Below, piece by piece: positions 1 to 8,668 of a stretch of DNA of 64,000 bases (positions are counted from its first letter, which is position 1; each line of letters starts with the position of its first letter). The notes beneath the pieces were generated by a model that made no database searches, had not been told where the DNA came from, and worked only from the letters and a program-made list of their open reading frames with translations. The stretch is from JAWHTC01 sp032586155 (GTDB taxonomy: Bacteria; Pseudomonadota; Alphaproteobacteria; Rhodobacterales; Rhodobacteraceae), in the NCBI RefSeq assembly GCF_032586155.1, contig NZ_JAWHTC010000001.1, forward strand, positions 1,054,001 to 1,118,000. The letters are read 5' to 3'. The translations under genes were made by a program, and so were the position numbers.

Positions 1-100
1 GCGACGGGTTGGGGCAGAGCACCCGGCGCAGGCCGGGCTCAAGCACCATTGCCGCACCAGTCGGCGGGTTGAAATCGTCGGGAGGCAGGGGGGAGGACAT
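1..100 (-). CDS. MBL-fold metallo-hydrolase, N-terminal fragment (cut by window edge)
   Basis: The reverse strand reads from an ATG at 100 to the window edge without a stop, giving 33 residues that begin MSSPLPPDDFNPP and end in LEPGLRRVLCPNPS. That last stretch matches my memory of the N-terminus of roseobacter metallo-beta-lactamase-fold hydrolases, where a GTNTYL segment usually follows outside the window. An AGGAAG sequence sits upstream of the ATG. It diverges from the histidine kinase gene to the right. The substrate cannot be named; the catalytic HxHxDH motif would lie beyond the edge. Confidence 0.6.
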   Translation of the reverse strand, partial: MSSPLPPDDFNPPTGAAMVLEPGLRRVLCPNPS

Positions 101-142
101 GCGCGCTCTTTCTTCCTGATTGGATTGGGCCTAGGAATAGGC

Positions 143-1456
143 ATGTTTTTCGGATGGCTCAAACGCTATATGCCGCGCTCGCTCTATGGGCGGGCGGCAC
201 TGATTCTGATCCTGCCTGTGGTGCTGTTGCAACTGGTGGTGTCGATCGTGTTCGTTCAGCGCCATTTCGAAGGGGTGACTCAGCAGATGGCGAACACCGC
301 CAGCCGCGAGATCCGGCTGGTGATGAATACGCTGGAAAGCGGTTCCGAGGTGATGCAGGGGAGCGCTGGTCTATCCGAGCAGTTGGAAATTGCTGTGACG
401 CCTCTGGTGGCGGCGCAGGTGCCGGACGGCAACCATCGCCGGTGGTATGACTTCTCCGGGCTGATCATGCTGGAGGAGTTCAACCGGTTGGTGCCGGGGT
501 TGCTTGCGGTGGACTTGCCGGACGATCACGTGGTGCGCTTCTATGTGCAGACAGAAACCGCCGGGCCGGTGATGCTGGAATTCGACCGCCTCAGGGTGTC
601 GGCGCGCAATCCGCACCAGCTCTTTGCCAACATGATCTTTTTCGGCATCCTGCTGACTGTGATCGCCTTCATCTACCTGCGCAATCAGCTGCGGCCGATC
701 AAGCGGTTGTCGCGGGCGGCCGAGGCCTTCGGGCGCGGGCGCAACGTGCCGTTCCGGCCCACCGGCGCGATAGAGGTGCGGGCGGCAGGCAATGCGTTTC
801 TGGACATGCGCGCCCGGATCGAGCGGCAGATCGAGCAGCGTACGCTGATGCTGTCGGGCGTGAGCCACGATTTGCGCACGCCGTTGACGCGGATGAAGCT
901 GGGCCTGTCGCTGCTCGATGAGGAGGATCGTGCGCCGCTCAAGCGCGACGTGGAAGAGATGCAGCGGTTGCTGGATGAGTTCCTGTCCTTTGTCCGCGAT
1001 GCCTCGGAGGGCGAGGCCGAACCGGTTGACCCGATTGCGTTGGTGAATCAGCTTGTCGAAGATTGCCAACGGGCGGGCGATGCGGTGGTGATGCTGCCGT
1101 CTGTTGGATCGGGCGAAGTTGGTTTGCGACCGGTGGCGATGCGCCGGGCGGTGGAAAACCTGATTTCCAACGCGGTGCGTTACGGCAAGCAGGCTGAGGT
1201 GTCGGTGGAACTGACCGAGAAGAGCTTGCGCATTCGGGTCGAGGATGACGGGCCGGGTATCCCGGCAGATCGTCGCGAAGAGGCGATGCGGCCTTTTTCA
1301 AGACTGGATTCGGCCCGCAACCAGAACAGCGGGTCCGGGGTTGGACTGGGACTGGCGATCGCGGTCGACGTGGCGCGCGCCCATGGCGGGGTGCTGCGTC
1401 TTGGCAAAAGCAAGAAGCTCGGTGGATTGCGGGCGGATATTGTCGTGGCGCGGTAA
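143..1456 (+). CDS. EnvZ-like membrane sensor histidine kinase
   Basis: This is a 437-residue two-component sensor kinase. A first membrane helix (about residues 17-39) is followed by a periplasmic segment, a second helix (FFGILLTVIAFIYL), a HAMP linker, and a HisKA domain with the phospho-accepting His near residue 242 in LSGVSHDLRTPLTR. The ATPase domain shows the N box (ENLISNAVRYG), G1 (DDGPGIP) and G2 (GSGVGLGLAI). The ATG at 143 is preferred over an in-frame TTG at 125 because AGGAATAGG precedes it. The layout resembles EnvZ, but no OmpR-type regulator gene lies in the window, so partner and stimulus are unknown. Confidence 0.88.
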   Translation: MFFGWLKRYMPRSLYGRAALILILPVVLLQLVVSIVFVQRHFEGVTQQMANTASREIRLVMNTLESGSEVMQGSAGLSEQLEIAVTPLVAAQVPDGNHRRWYDFSGLIMLEEFNRLVPGLLAVDLPDDHVVRFYVQTETAGPVMLEFDRLRVSARNPHQLFANMIFFGILLTVIAFIYLRNQLRPIKRLSRAAEAFGRGRNVPFRPTGAIEVRAAGNAFLDMRARIERQIEQRTLMLSGVSHDLRTPLTRMKLGLSLLDEEDRAPLKRDVEEMQRLLDEFLSFVRDASEGEAEPVDPIALVNQLVEDCQRAGDAVVMLPSVGSGEVGLRPVAMRRAVENLISNAVRYGKQAEVSVELTEKSLRIRVEDDGPGIPADRREEAMRPFSRLDSARNQNSGSGVGLGLAIAVDVARAHGGVLRLGKSKKLGGLRADIVVAR

Positions 1457-1462
1457 GGGTGG

Positions 1463-1534
1463 TTGCAGCGCCTGGGGTCGAACCAGCAACCAAGGTGTTA
1501 TGAGCGCCGCGCTCTGCCGCGGAGCTACGCTGCA
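1463..1534 (-). tRNA. tRNA-like gene with CAU anticodon (Met/Ile2 type), possibly degenerate
   Basis: The reverse strand folds into a full-length 72-nt cloverleaf. The acceptor stem TGCAGCG/CGCTGCA is perfect, the D stem is GCTC/GAGC, the anticodon loop is CTCATAA (CAU) and the T loop is TTCGACC. However the anticodon stem CGGCG/CACCT has two mismatches, the T stem GCTGG/CCAGG has one, and position 14 is C rather than the near-invariant A. Only CC, not CCA, follows the discriminator A. It begins two bases after the end of the tRNA-Gly gene, so the two are probably one transcript. It may be a decaying copy or an atypical functional tRNA. Confidence 0.5.
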
Positions 1535-1536
1535 AT

Positions 1537-1610
1537 TGGCACGGGTGGTAGGAATTGAACCCACATCTTCAGGGTTGGAAGCTGATGTTCTACCGTTGAA
1601 CTACACCCGC
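1537..1610 (-). tRNA. tRNA-Gly, UCC type, with an unusual anticodon arm
   Basis: The gene has acceptor GCGGGTG/CACCCGT, D stem GTTC/GAAC, T arm GTGGG-TTCAATT-CCTAC and an encoded CCA. The body is that of tRNA-Gly and the loop contains TTCC as in Gly(UCC). The anticodon stem is TCAG/CTGA around nine bases (CTTCCAACC). With a normal five-pair stem the closing pair would be C-C and a strict seven-base loop would place CCA at positions 34-36, one base out of register with UCC. The identity therefore rests on the body and the TTCC, not on a clean anticodon. Confidence 0.75.
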
Positions 1611-1907
1611 GTATTGCGGGCGACATGCAAAAGCGTCGCCACTGTTTAGTGCCGTCGCCATTTCCTCGATATGTGCATGATCAGTTTCATGGCGGAACCA
1701 CTACCTTAAGGGTGAGTCTTGGTCAATCCGCCTCACGTGTCCACAGCAGCATTCTATGTTGGCTATGTGGTGGCCCTGGCGTGATGCCTTCGGGGAAACT
1801 GCGGGTCTCATTCTCCCGAAGGCTGCAAAATGCTCCTGATTTTACCCACGTCGCGCACTGGGAGAGCAGTGGTGATAAGTTTTAAGTTATTGAAAAAAGG
1901 ATAAAAT
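1611..1907. other. intergenic region between two tRNA loci, with one hairpin
   Basis: No coding region is convincing here. One inverted repeat is visible: GCCTTCGGG at 1786-1794 pairs exactly with CCCGAAGGC at 1815-1823 around a 20-base loop. It lacks a following T run, so it is not an obvious terminator. The stretch must hold the promoter of the tRNA-Gly/CAU pair, which I could not pinpoint. Confidence 0.5.
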
Positions 1908-1981
1908 TGGAGCGGGTAACGGGAATCGAACCCGTAACTAAAGCTTGGGAAGCTGCCGTGATACCTTTTCACCATACCCGC
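1908..1981 (-). tRNA. tRNA-Gly (CCC)
   Basis: The 74-nt gene has a perfect acceptor stem GCGGGTA/TACCCGC, D stem GTGA/TCAC, anticodon loop TTCCCAA (CCC), a T arm ACGGG-TTCGATT-CCCGT and an encoded CCA. The anticodon stem GCAGC/GCTTT has one C-T mismatch and one G-T wobble. It decodes GGG glycine codons and lies just downstream of the GT87 gene on the same strand. Confidence 0.9.
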
Positions 1982-2017
1982 GCTCGAGGCGTGAGATAGC
2001 CTGCGGGGCAGATGGGG

Positions 2018-3214
2018 TCAAGCGGTGCCGTGGCCCTCGGCCAGGAAGAGCGCGCGGAGGCTGAGGGCAAGGGTGACGAGGTAACCCAGGGCACCGAGGG
2101 CGGGCGGCTGCGAGAGGGCGAGGGGTCCGGAAAGGAGGACCGTCAAGAGCCCCCAGCCGGTGGCGAGAAGTAAGGCGGCGATCAAGATGGGCCGCGCCGC
2201 GCCGGTGGTGTGAGCCGACAGGGTGGGCAACGCCAGCGCAAGGCCCGGGGCGAGAGCAACGAGGTCGTAATCGTAGCCATAGGGGCTGATCCCCAGCCCG
2301 GCAAAGATCGAGAGCGCCAGCAGGTGTGGCATCTGCCAGCGTTTGATCAGGGCGATGATGATCGTGCCGAGGAGTGTTGCGGCCAAGAGCGCCTGGGCTG
2401 CCAGGGCAAAGCCCCCAGGGGCGCCCAGTGAGCGCAGCAGGGCGTAGAGCGAGGTCATCCGCTCCATCGGGTAGGCACCGTGGCGCAGGAAATTGCCAGA
2501 GTCGTGCACGGAGGTCAGGAAGGCCTGCCATATCTCTACACCATAGACCCACGTCGCGAGGGTCAATGAACCGACGAGGACAAATACGGCGGTAAACACC
2601 ATCCGCCAGCCGCCGCGGAAAAGGGCGACCAGCCCGATGCCGAGGCCGAGATGGGGTTTGAATGCGAGCAAGCCAAGCGGCACCCCGGCGCTCGCTGGGC
2701 GGTTGCGCAGGACCAGAAGGAAAGTCAGGGCAAAGAGCAGTGCGGTGAGAAAGCCGTTCTGCCCGGCGCGGATGTTCATCAAAATGGCAGGCAGAGTGAG
2801 CATCACTGCCGGGATGGCATGCCCCGGGGCAAGGCGTGTGAGCGTCCAGATCAGCATTGCAAGCGTGAGACCGGTGAAAAGCGCATAGCCGATGCCGACG
2901 GGGACCCGCGACAGGACCTGGGTGAATAGCCCGAACTGCGGCGGGTAGGTCCAGGGCATGAAGATATCACCACCCGGTTTTGTCTTCTGCCAGGCCTCGA
3001 AGGCGGGCGCGTCATAGGGCAGGGCGGGTTGGCCCGCGCTGGAGAGTTCGCCCACATAGTGGAATATCTTGTAGTCGATGGCGCCGGGCTCCTGTCCGAG
3101 CCAATGCGGCGCGCCGATTTGTATTGCGGTGATGACAATCAGGGCAAAAAGCGCCAGTACAACCGTGCGGAAGCTCTGTGCGCGCAAGCGAATAAGGGGT
3201 GTGTCGGGTGTCAT
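2018..3214 (-). CDS. GT87-family polytopic membrane glycosyltransferase
   Basis: The 398-residue protein is almost entirely hydrophobic helices. An early periplasmic Asp lies in AIDYKIFHYVG, and the segments MPWTYPPQFGLF and LLAFKPHLGLGIGL are typical of the DUF2029/GT87 mannosyl- and arabinosyltransferase-like family, which uses polyprenyl-phosphate sugars on the periplasmic face. The substrate cannot be inferred. A short gap separates it from the DUF2235 gene upstream on the same strand, and the tRNA-Gly(CCC) gene follows it. Confidence 0.75.
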   Translation of the reverse strand: MTPDTPLIRLRAQSFRTVVLALFALIVITAIQIGAPHWLGQEPGAIDYKIFHYVGELSSAGQPALPYDAPAFEAWQKTKPGGDIFMPWTYPPQFGLFTQVLSRVPVGIGYALFTGLTLAMLIWTLTRLAPGHAIPAVMLTLPAILMNIRAGQNGFLTALLFALTFLLVLRNRPASAGVPLGLLAFKPHLGLGIGLVALFRGGWRMVFTAVFVLVGSLTLATWVYGVEIWQAFLTSVHDSGNFLRHGAYPMERMTSLYALLRSLGAPGGFALAAQALLAATLLGTIIIALIKRWQMPHLLALSIFAGLGISPYGYDYDLVALAPGLALALPTLSAHTTGAARPILIAALLLATGWGLLTVLLSGPLALSQPPALGALGYLVTLALSLRALFLAEGHGTA

Positions 3215-3298
3215 ACCTGCTCTGCCTTCCCCGTTTGGGGGGTGATGCCTGTTTTGGCGGCAACTTAGCAGCCTGCATGGCGCAGGTCCATTTCGTGA

Positions 3299-4681
3299 TC
3301 AGTGCAGATCGAGACTTGGGTCTTTTTCGTCCTCATCGGGCATGTGACGCGGTTCGAACAATGGGAAATACCAGAAGCCGAGCCAGCCACGGCGGATCAG
3401 GGCCGGTGGCCCGTCCTCGCGCCGGGTCAGGGATTTGGGCACGAATTCAAGGATCGCCCAGAGCCGTGCGGCAATGCTGTGCGAGAAGGAATTGTGCAGC
3501 GGCCCGTTGGGGTTGGGGCCAATATAGGGCAGGCCGCCCGGGGTCTTGGCGCCCTCGACCTTGCCTTCGAGATAGCGCGCGCGCGCGCCGTTCGATTTGC
3601 CTTCTCCCTTGAGACGCAAGCCAAGGGGCATGTCGGGCAGGGGCGTGTCGCGATGGGTGTTGTCCTCGGCATCGGCTTCGGCCTCGACCTCTTTCAGGCG
3701 GTCAAGCATCCAAAGCAGGGTGAGCTTGCCAATGCCGCTTTCGTCTTCCCTGGGAGAACCGCCGATATCCGAGTGATAGCCGGGGAACCAGCGCTGCACC
3801 ACGTATTGCGCCCGTTTGGTGCTGGCGTCGCGGAAGTTGTTTCCGTGGTAGAAGGGTTTGCCTTCGAGCGGGCCGGGCTCTTCACCAAATTCAGCTTGAT
3901 CCATTTCGGGTCTCCAGCGCATGGCGCGGAACATCGTGCGGCGTTCATGCTTGGCCAGGGCCTGGATCACGATGCGCACCGAGACGTTGGAATTGACGCT
4001 GGGATGGGTGCCGAACTCGACGATGCTGCCGGTGGAAAGAAGGTTACGGACGGGGCGGCGGAAACGGATGAGTGAACTGACGGTATCAAAAAGCAAAAGC
4101 GCCCGGATCGGGGCCGATTTTGGTCGCAGGGCGCGTTCATATTCCCGCAGGGACTGAAAAACGAGGTCGTCTTTGGCATTTTTCCTGGAATCGCTCACTT
4201 GGCGATAGGCCCGAAAGACCGGGGCGACAAGATGCAGTTTCGACCGGTCGACGAAGCCGAAGTTATGGATGAACCCGGCCAGCATGCGGGCAGCATAGGC
4301 GCCGCGCGAAAAGCCGGTGATGTAGATCTGATCGTTCTCAAATGCCTCGCGCTTGGCCTTGCGATCCGTGCGGTTGCGATAGCGTGTGTCGCCGGAAACA
4401 TAGTTTTCGCAAATCACGCGATAAGCGGACAGCACATCGTCTTCCAAGCCATAACCAAAGGTCTGTCCAAGAAACCCGCGCATCATCTTGCGTAACTGAC
4501 CAAACCATTGCGGCCCGTAATAGGTGCCGATGCCCATGATGTAATGGGTCATCTGATCAGGATCGTTCTTGTCCAGCGTCTTGTAGAGCTTAAGGACATT
4601 TGTTTCGCGGTCGCCGATTTCGTTCCCGGTTCCGTCAATACAGATGATGATCTTCTTTTGTGGTGTAATGGCTGTGGTCAT
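3299..4681 (-). CDS. DUF2235 alpha/beta-hydrolase
   Basis: The 460-residue protein begins with IIICIDGTGNEIG, the N-terminal signature of DUF2235, and carries the nucleophile elbow GFSRG at residues 123-127 (Ser125). A later HSDIGGS-type segment (YHSDIGGSPRED) fits the catalytic Asp/His region. The family includes the Tle1 phospholipase effectors of type VI secretion, but most chromosomal members are uncharacterised. No signal peptide, immunity gene or VgrG is nearby, so an effector role is not supported. A strong AAGGAGG ribosome site precedes the ATG. Confidence 0.82.
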   Translation of the reverse strand: MTTAITPQKKIIICIDGTGNEIGDRETNVLKLYKTLDKNDPDQMTHYIMGIGTYYGPQWFGQLRKMMRGFLGQTFGYGLEDDVLSAYRVICENYVSGDTRYRNRTDRKAKREAFENDQIYITGFSRGAYAARMLAGFIHNFGFVDRSKLHLVAPVFRAYRQVSDSRKNAKDDLVFQSLREYERALRPKSAPIRALLLFDTVSSLIRFRRPVRNLLSTGSIVEFGTHPSVNSNVSVRIVIQALAKHERRTMFRAMRWRPEMDQAEFGEEPGPLEGKPFYHGNNFRDASTKRAQYVVQRWFPGYHSDIGGSPREDESGIGKLTLLWMLDRLKEVEAEADAEDNTHRDTPLPDMPLGLRLKGEGKSNGARARYLEGKVEGAKTPGGLPYIGPNPNGPLHNSFSHSIAARLWAILEFVPKSLTRREDGPPALIRRGWLGFWYFPLFEPRHMPDEDEKDPSLDLH

Positions 4682-4746
4682 GGGGCCGCCTCCTTGTGCT
4701 CAGGGTAGAGCGGAGCGGCGCAAAATCAACGGGGGGTTTCCATACC

Positions 4747-5148
<402 letters not shown>

Positions 5149-5198
5149 GATCAGGGCCTTTTGCTGGTGATGCACAGTGAATGCGCAGCCTACGCGGC

Positions 5199-5861
5199 TC
5201 AGAACAGCAAAAGCAACCGCGCCTCACCCCAAAGGATATGCCACCAGAGGTAATAGGCCAGCCGAAACCCCAGCATCAAGGCAAAGCCGTGGCGGCGCAG
5301 AAGGTAGAGCTGAACCAGGGAAATGCCGAAGATGTTGATGGCGGTAACGATTTGGGTCCAGTCCGCCGATCCGGTCCATCCGGCGGCCATCTGAAAGGCG
5401 GGTTCGGATAGGGCCGCGAGCAGAATGGTCGGCACGGGATTGCGGGTTAACGCAAAGACCAGGGCGGCGGGTAAAAGGTGAAACGCGGTTTCCGCAACCA
5501 GCATGATGGCGGGATAGAACAGCAGGCTTTGGGGAAAGCGTGCATTTATGTCGGCTGGGAAGGGGTGCAGGGTGTCGACGGTGATTGCGACAGCGGCAAA
5601 CACCAGTGACAGCATCAAAGTCGGGGTCGCGCGGGGCTTCTTGCGCAAAGGGGCAACAAACCCCGCTCTTTGCAGGTACCAGAGCGAGGGAGCGCCGATG
5701 AGAAGGCACAGCGCCAGCATCGAGATTGGTGGCAGGTCTAATCCATAACCGCTGAATCGCCGGGCGGTTGCGGGGTCAAAGGCGAAGCTTGCCAGCCCAG
5801 CGGCGACGTAGCACGCGAGCAGGATCGGAAGCTGGTCCGCTATCTTGCGTTTGCGCGCCAC
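5199..5861 (-). CDS. hypothetical polytopic membrane protein
   Basis: The 220-residue protein has about six to seven predicted membrane helices and no soluble domain. Segments such as LVAETAFHLLP and AYYLWWHILWG faintly recall CPBP-family intramembrane proteins, but the EExxxR motif is absent. It starts with GTG two bases after the stop of the corrinoid-reactivation gene, which suggests translational coupling. I do not recognise a function; a membrane role linked to the upstream gene is possible only by position. Confidence 0.6.
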   Translation of the reverse strand: MARKRKIADQLPILLACYVAAGLASFAFDPATARRFSGYGLDLPPISMLALCLLIGAPSLWYLQRAGFVAPLRKKPRATPTLMLSLVFAAVAITVDTLHPFPADINARFPQSLLFYPAIMLVAETAFHLLPAALVFALTRNPVPTILLAALSEPAFQMAAGWTGSADWTQIVTAINIFGISLVQLYLLRRHGFALMLGFRLAYYLWWHILWGEARLLLLF

Positions 5862-5863
5862 GA

Positions 5864-7909
5864 TCAGCCGCGGCGACGACGCCGGCGCCGTCCACCACCA
5901 TCGCCGTCATCGTTGCCGCCGGTGTTGAAGCTAACATCCGGCAGATCAACAACGGCGTTGAGGATCGGGAAGGGTTCAGCGGAGTTTGGCAGCGCCGAGG
6001 CGTTGACGAAATGCTCTTGGAAGCGAGGTTCGACCGCGGTCTCGATCTTGACGATGTCGCGGACGGTCTGTTCGATCTCGCTGCGCGCCTCGGAGTTCAA
6101 CAATGCGATACGAGCTCCGGTGCCGGCAGCGTTGCCAGCAGAGGTGACTTTGTCGAGCGGACAGTCGGGGATCATACCCAGAACCATGGCGTGTTTAGGC
6201 GAAATATGCGCTCCAAACGCGCCCGCCAGCACGATCCGGTCCACCGTGTCGATCTCGAGCTTGTCCATCAGGAGGCGCGCACCGGAATAGAGCGCGGCCT
6301 TGGCCATCTGGATGGCGCGGATGTCGGGGTTGGTGACGGTGATTGCGGGGTTGTCTTCGGTGCCCTGCCACAGGACATAGGCTTGGGTGCGGCCATCAGG
6401 GATGCAGCGTGCACTACCGGTTTGATCAGCGTTTCCGATGAGGCCAGAGGCGTCGACAAGGCCCGCAAGGCGCATCTCGGCGATGGCCTCGATGATGCCA
6501 GAGCCGCAGATTCCGGTGATGCCGGTATTGGCAACGGCAATATCGAACCCGTCCTCGTCCGACCACAATTCGCTACCGATGATACGGAAACGGGGTTCTT
6601 TTGTGACGGGGTCGATTTCGACGCGTTCAATGGCACCGGGCGCGGCACGCTGGCCCGAACTGATTTGCGCGCCCTCAAAGGCCGGTCCGGTGGGCGACGA
6701 GCAGGCCAGCACCTTGGTCTTGTTGCCCAACTGGATTTCGGCGTTGGTACCGACATCTACGATCAACACCAGATCTTCGGACTTTTCTGGGGCCTCGGAC
6801 AGCGCCACGGCGGCAGCGTCCGCGCCGACATGCCCAGCGATACAGGGCAGGATATAGGTCCGCGCCGCCGGGTGCAGGTTTAAGTCGAGGTCCGCCGCGC
6901 GCAGGTGCAGGGCGTCGGAGGTGGCCAGCGCAAAAGGGGCCTGGCCCAGCTCGTAGGGATCGATACCGAGGAACAGATGGTGCATGACCGGGTTCATCAC
7001 GAAGACCGCGTCCATGATTAGCGCTTTGTCGATCTCGGCCTCGGCGGCGATCTGGGTAAAGAGCGCGTTCATACCCTCACGCACGGCGTTGGTCATTTCA
7101 TCGGCGCCGCCGGGGTTCATCATCGAATAGGAGACCCGGCTCATCAGGTCTTCGCCAAAACGAATCTGCGGGTTCATCAATCCGGAGGAGGCGACCACTT
7201 CACCGGTTTGCAGATCGCAGAGGTGAGCGGCGATTGTGGTAGAGCCGAGATCGACGGCAAGGCCATAGATCGAGCCGTCATAATAGCCGGGCCAGAGATG
7301 CATGATGCGGGGACGTTCGCCGGCCTCGCCCATGTGAATCGCGGCGGTAACGGCCCATTTGCCCTTGCGCAGGGCGGATTGCAGTTCGTGAAGGATGTGC
7401 AGATCGGGGCATACATCCTTGATTTCCCATTGATCCTCCAGCGCGGCAACCAGTCGTTCAAGGTCGCCTGACGGGTCGTGCATGTCGGGTTCCTGCACCT
7501 CGACATAATGCAGGCGAACGGATGGGTTCATGACAATGTCGCGGGCCTCGGCACGTTTGCGCACGACCTGCTTGTGGACCTGGGATTCGGGCGGCACGTC
7601 GATCACAACGTCATTTTGGATCGTGGCCTGACAGCCCAGGCGACGGCCTTGTTTGAGACCGCGCTTGTCCTCATATCGCTGCTCGACGGCGTTCCATTCG
7701 GAAAGTGCATCGTCGGCTACCGTGAGACCGTGCTTGGGAAACTCGCCATAGGAGGGCGTAATCTGGCATTTCGAGCAGATACCACGGCCGCCACAGACGG
7801 AGTCGAGATCGACCCCAAGCTGGCGCGCTGCGGTCAGCACCGGGGTGCCAACGGGGAAATTTCCGCGTTTGCCGGATGGGGTGAAGATGACGAGAGGTTC
7901 TTTGGTCAT
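5864..7909 (-). CDS. RamA-like corrinoid protein reductive activase (2Fe-2S ferredoxin plus ASKHA domain)
   Basis: The 681-residue protein opens with a plant-type ferredoxin domain, with Cys39, Cys45, Cys48 (CGGRGICSKC) and Cys93 placed to bind a 2Fe-2S cluster. A linker follows, then a long DUF4445/ASKHA ATPase-like region with phosphate-loop motifs such as YGLAVDLGSTTIAAH and LVLIVDVGTNAEI. Such proteins use ATP to reduce inactive cob(II)alamin back to cob(I)alamin on corrinoid methyl carriers. The likely client is the corrinoid protein at 47.1-47.8 kb. The C-terminus is unusual: a Gly/Asp stretch followed by seven Arg and a final Gly. The gene is followed two bases later by a membrane protein gene. 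Confidence 0.85.
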   Translation of the reverse strand: MTKEPLVIFTPSGKRGNFPVGTPVLTAARQLGVDLDSVCGGRGICSKCQITPSYGEFPKHGLTVADDALSEWNAVEQRYEDKRGLKQGRRLGCQATIQNDVVIDVPPESQVHKQVVRKRAEARDIVMNPSVRLHYVEVQEPDMHDPSGDLERLVAALEDQWEIKDVCPDLHILHELQSALRKGKWAVTAAIHMGEAGERPRIMHLWPGYYDGSIYGLAVDLGSTTIAAHLCDLQTGEVVASSGLMNPQIRFGEDLMSRVSYSMMNPGGADEMTNAVREGMNALFTQIAAEAEIDKALIMDAVFVMNPVMHHLFLGIDPYELGQAPFALATSDALHLRAADLDLNLHPAARTYILPCIAGHVGADAAAVALSEAPEKSEDLVLIVDVGTNAEIQLGNKTKVLACSSPTGPAFEGAQISSGQRAAPGAIERVEIDPVTKEPRFRIIGSELWSDEDGFDIAVANTGITGICGSGIIEAIAEMRLAGLVDASGLIGNADQTGSARCIPDGRTQAYVLWQGTEDNPAITVTNPDIRAIQMAKAALYSGARLLMDKLEIDTVDRIVLAGAFGAHISPKHAMVLGMIPDCPLDKVTSAGNAAGTGARIALLNSEARSEIEQTVRDIVKIETAVEPRFQEHFVNASALPNSAEPFPILNAVVDLPDVSFNTGGNDDGDGGGRRRRRRRG

Positions 7910-8011
7910 GCGCGCGCTCTTGTTTCTCAGTTAACGACACAATAGGCGCTTTGCGCGCCGCGAAAAGATGCAGAGCGGCATAATCTTTTCCGGTTGCGGC
8001 ATTTCAAGGGG

Positions 8012-8488
8012 TCAGCGGCGCGCCGGGTCGGTCTGATCGGGGCGTGGTGCGATCTCGATCAGCTCTATCGCGTCGTCGCCATCGATCTCGTTGCCCTTGG
8101 TGTCGATAAGTTCCTGGTCCGCGTCGTTCCAGCCCTTGATACCCAGCTTGACCGAGCGAGCATCGGTGAAGCCCATCTCGGCCAAGGTTTCGGCGGCAAA
8201 GGCCGAACGGTTACCAGAGCGGCAGATGATAAGAACGGGTTTGTCACGGGCGGTGACAAGGCCGGGTTCGGTTTCGGCGTAGTCCCACTCGGCAGCGCTT
8301 TCTAGGATGCCGCGCGGGACGTTGAGAGAGCCGGCGATGCGGGCGCGGGCGAACTCGTCACGTTCGCGGATGTCGAGCAGTAGCGCATCGGGGTGTTCGG
8401 CGATGATATCGGGGACGTCCCACGGCATGATTTCGGTGATCCGTTGGGCGGCCTCGGCGGCGAGCTGGTTGTAGGTCTTGCGGGTCAT
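8012..8488 (-). CDS. rhodanese-domain sulfurtransferase
   Basis: This 158-residue protein has one rhodanese domain. LLLDIRERDEFARARI and the active-site loop ICRSGNRS with Cys89 as the persulfide-bearing residue are visible. It lies in the cytoplasm (no signal peptide). The start at 8488 is preferred because GCAAGGAC lies upstream; the longer frame adds nine unsupported residues. It is about 100 bases upstream of the corrinoid activase on the same strand, but a functional link is not evident. The sulfur acceptor is unknown. Confidence 0.85.
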   Translation of the reverse strand: MTRKTYNQLAAEAAQRITEIMPWDVPDIIAEHPDALLLDIRERDEFARARIAGSLNVPRGILESAAEWDYAETEPGLVTARDKPVLIICRSGNRSAFAAETLAEMGFTDARSVKLGIKGWNDADQELIDTKGNEIDGDDAIELIEIAPRPDQTDPARR

Positions 8489-8566
8489 GCGGCAGTCCTT
8501 GCTTGGTGGCGGCAAGTGATAGAACGCGGGCCGTGGCGGCTCAAGCCGCGGGATGTCGCAGTCGGG

Positions 8567-8633
8567 CCAAGGCCCTTCGAAGGGCCTTGGAACGCAATTT
8601 CGAAATTGCGTGCAAGCGCCTTCGAAAGCGCTT
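8567..8633. repeat. three adjacent palindromes, each centred on TTCGAA
   Basis: Three inverted repeats stand side by side between the rhodanese and agmatinase genes. The first (8567-8590) is a perfect 24-bp palindrome with arms CCAAGGCCC. The second (8592-8611) is a perfect 20-bp palindrome with arms ACGCAAT. The third (8614-8633) has arms AAGCGCC and AGCGCTT with one mismatch. All share the centre TTCGAA. Perfect symmetry without a loop suggests a protein-binding or dispersed-repeat origin rather than a transcription terminator. Confidence 0.85.
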
Positions 8634-8634
8634 T

Positions 8635-8668
8635 TCCCTATCGGAACCCGCTCCCTATCGGAATCCGC
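8635..8668. repeat. two tandem copies of a 17-bp unit at the end of the agmatinase gene
   Basis: The unit TCCCTATCGGAACCCGC (8635-8651) is repeated immediately at 8652-8668 with one C-to-T change. The second copy contains the stop codon and last codons of the agmatinase gene, so the duplication either copied the gene end outwards or created the present C-terminus. It abuts the TTCGAA palindromes. Confidence 0.8.

Noticed and set aside
3299..4681. DUF2235 protein as a type VI secretion effector
   Set aside because: No VgrG, Hcp, PAAR or immunity gene lies nearby, and the surroundings are ordinary chromosomal genes.
5768..6883. Long plus-strand open frame of 371 codons
   Set aside because: It lies opposite the corrinoid activase gene, has no recognisable family and shows the composition expected of an antisense frame in high-GC DNA.
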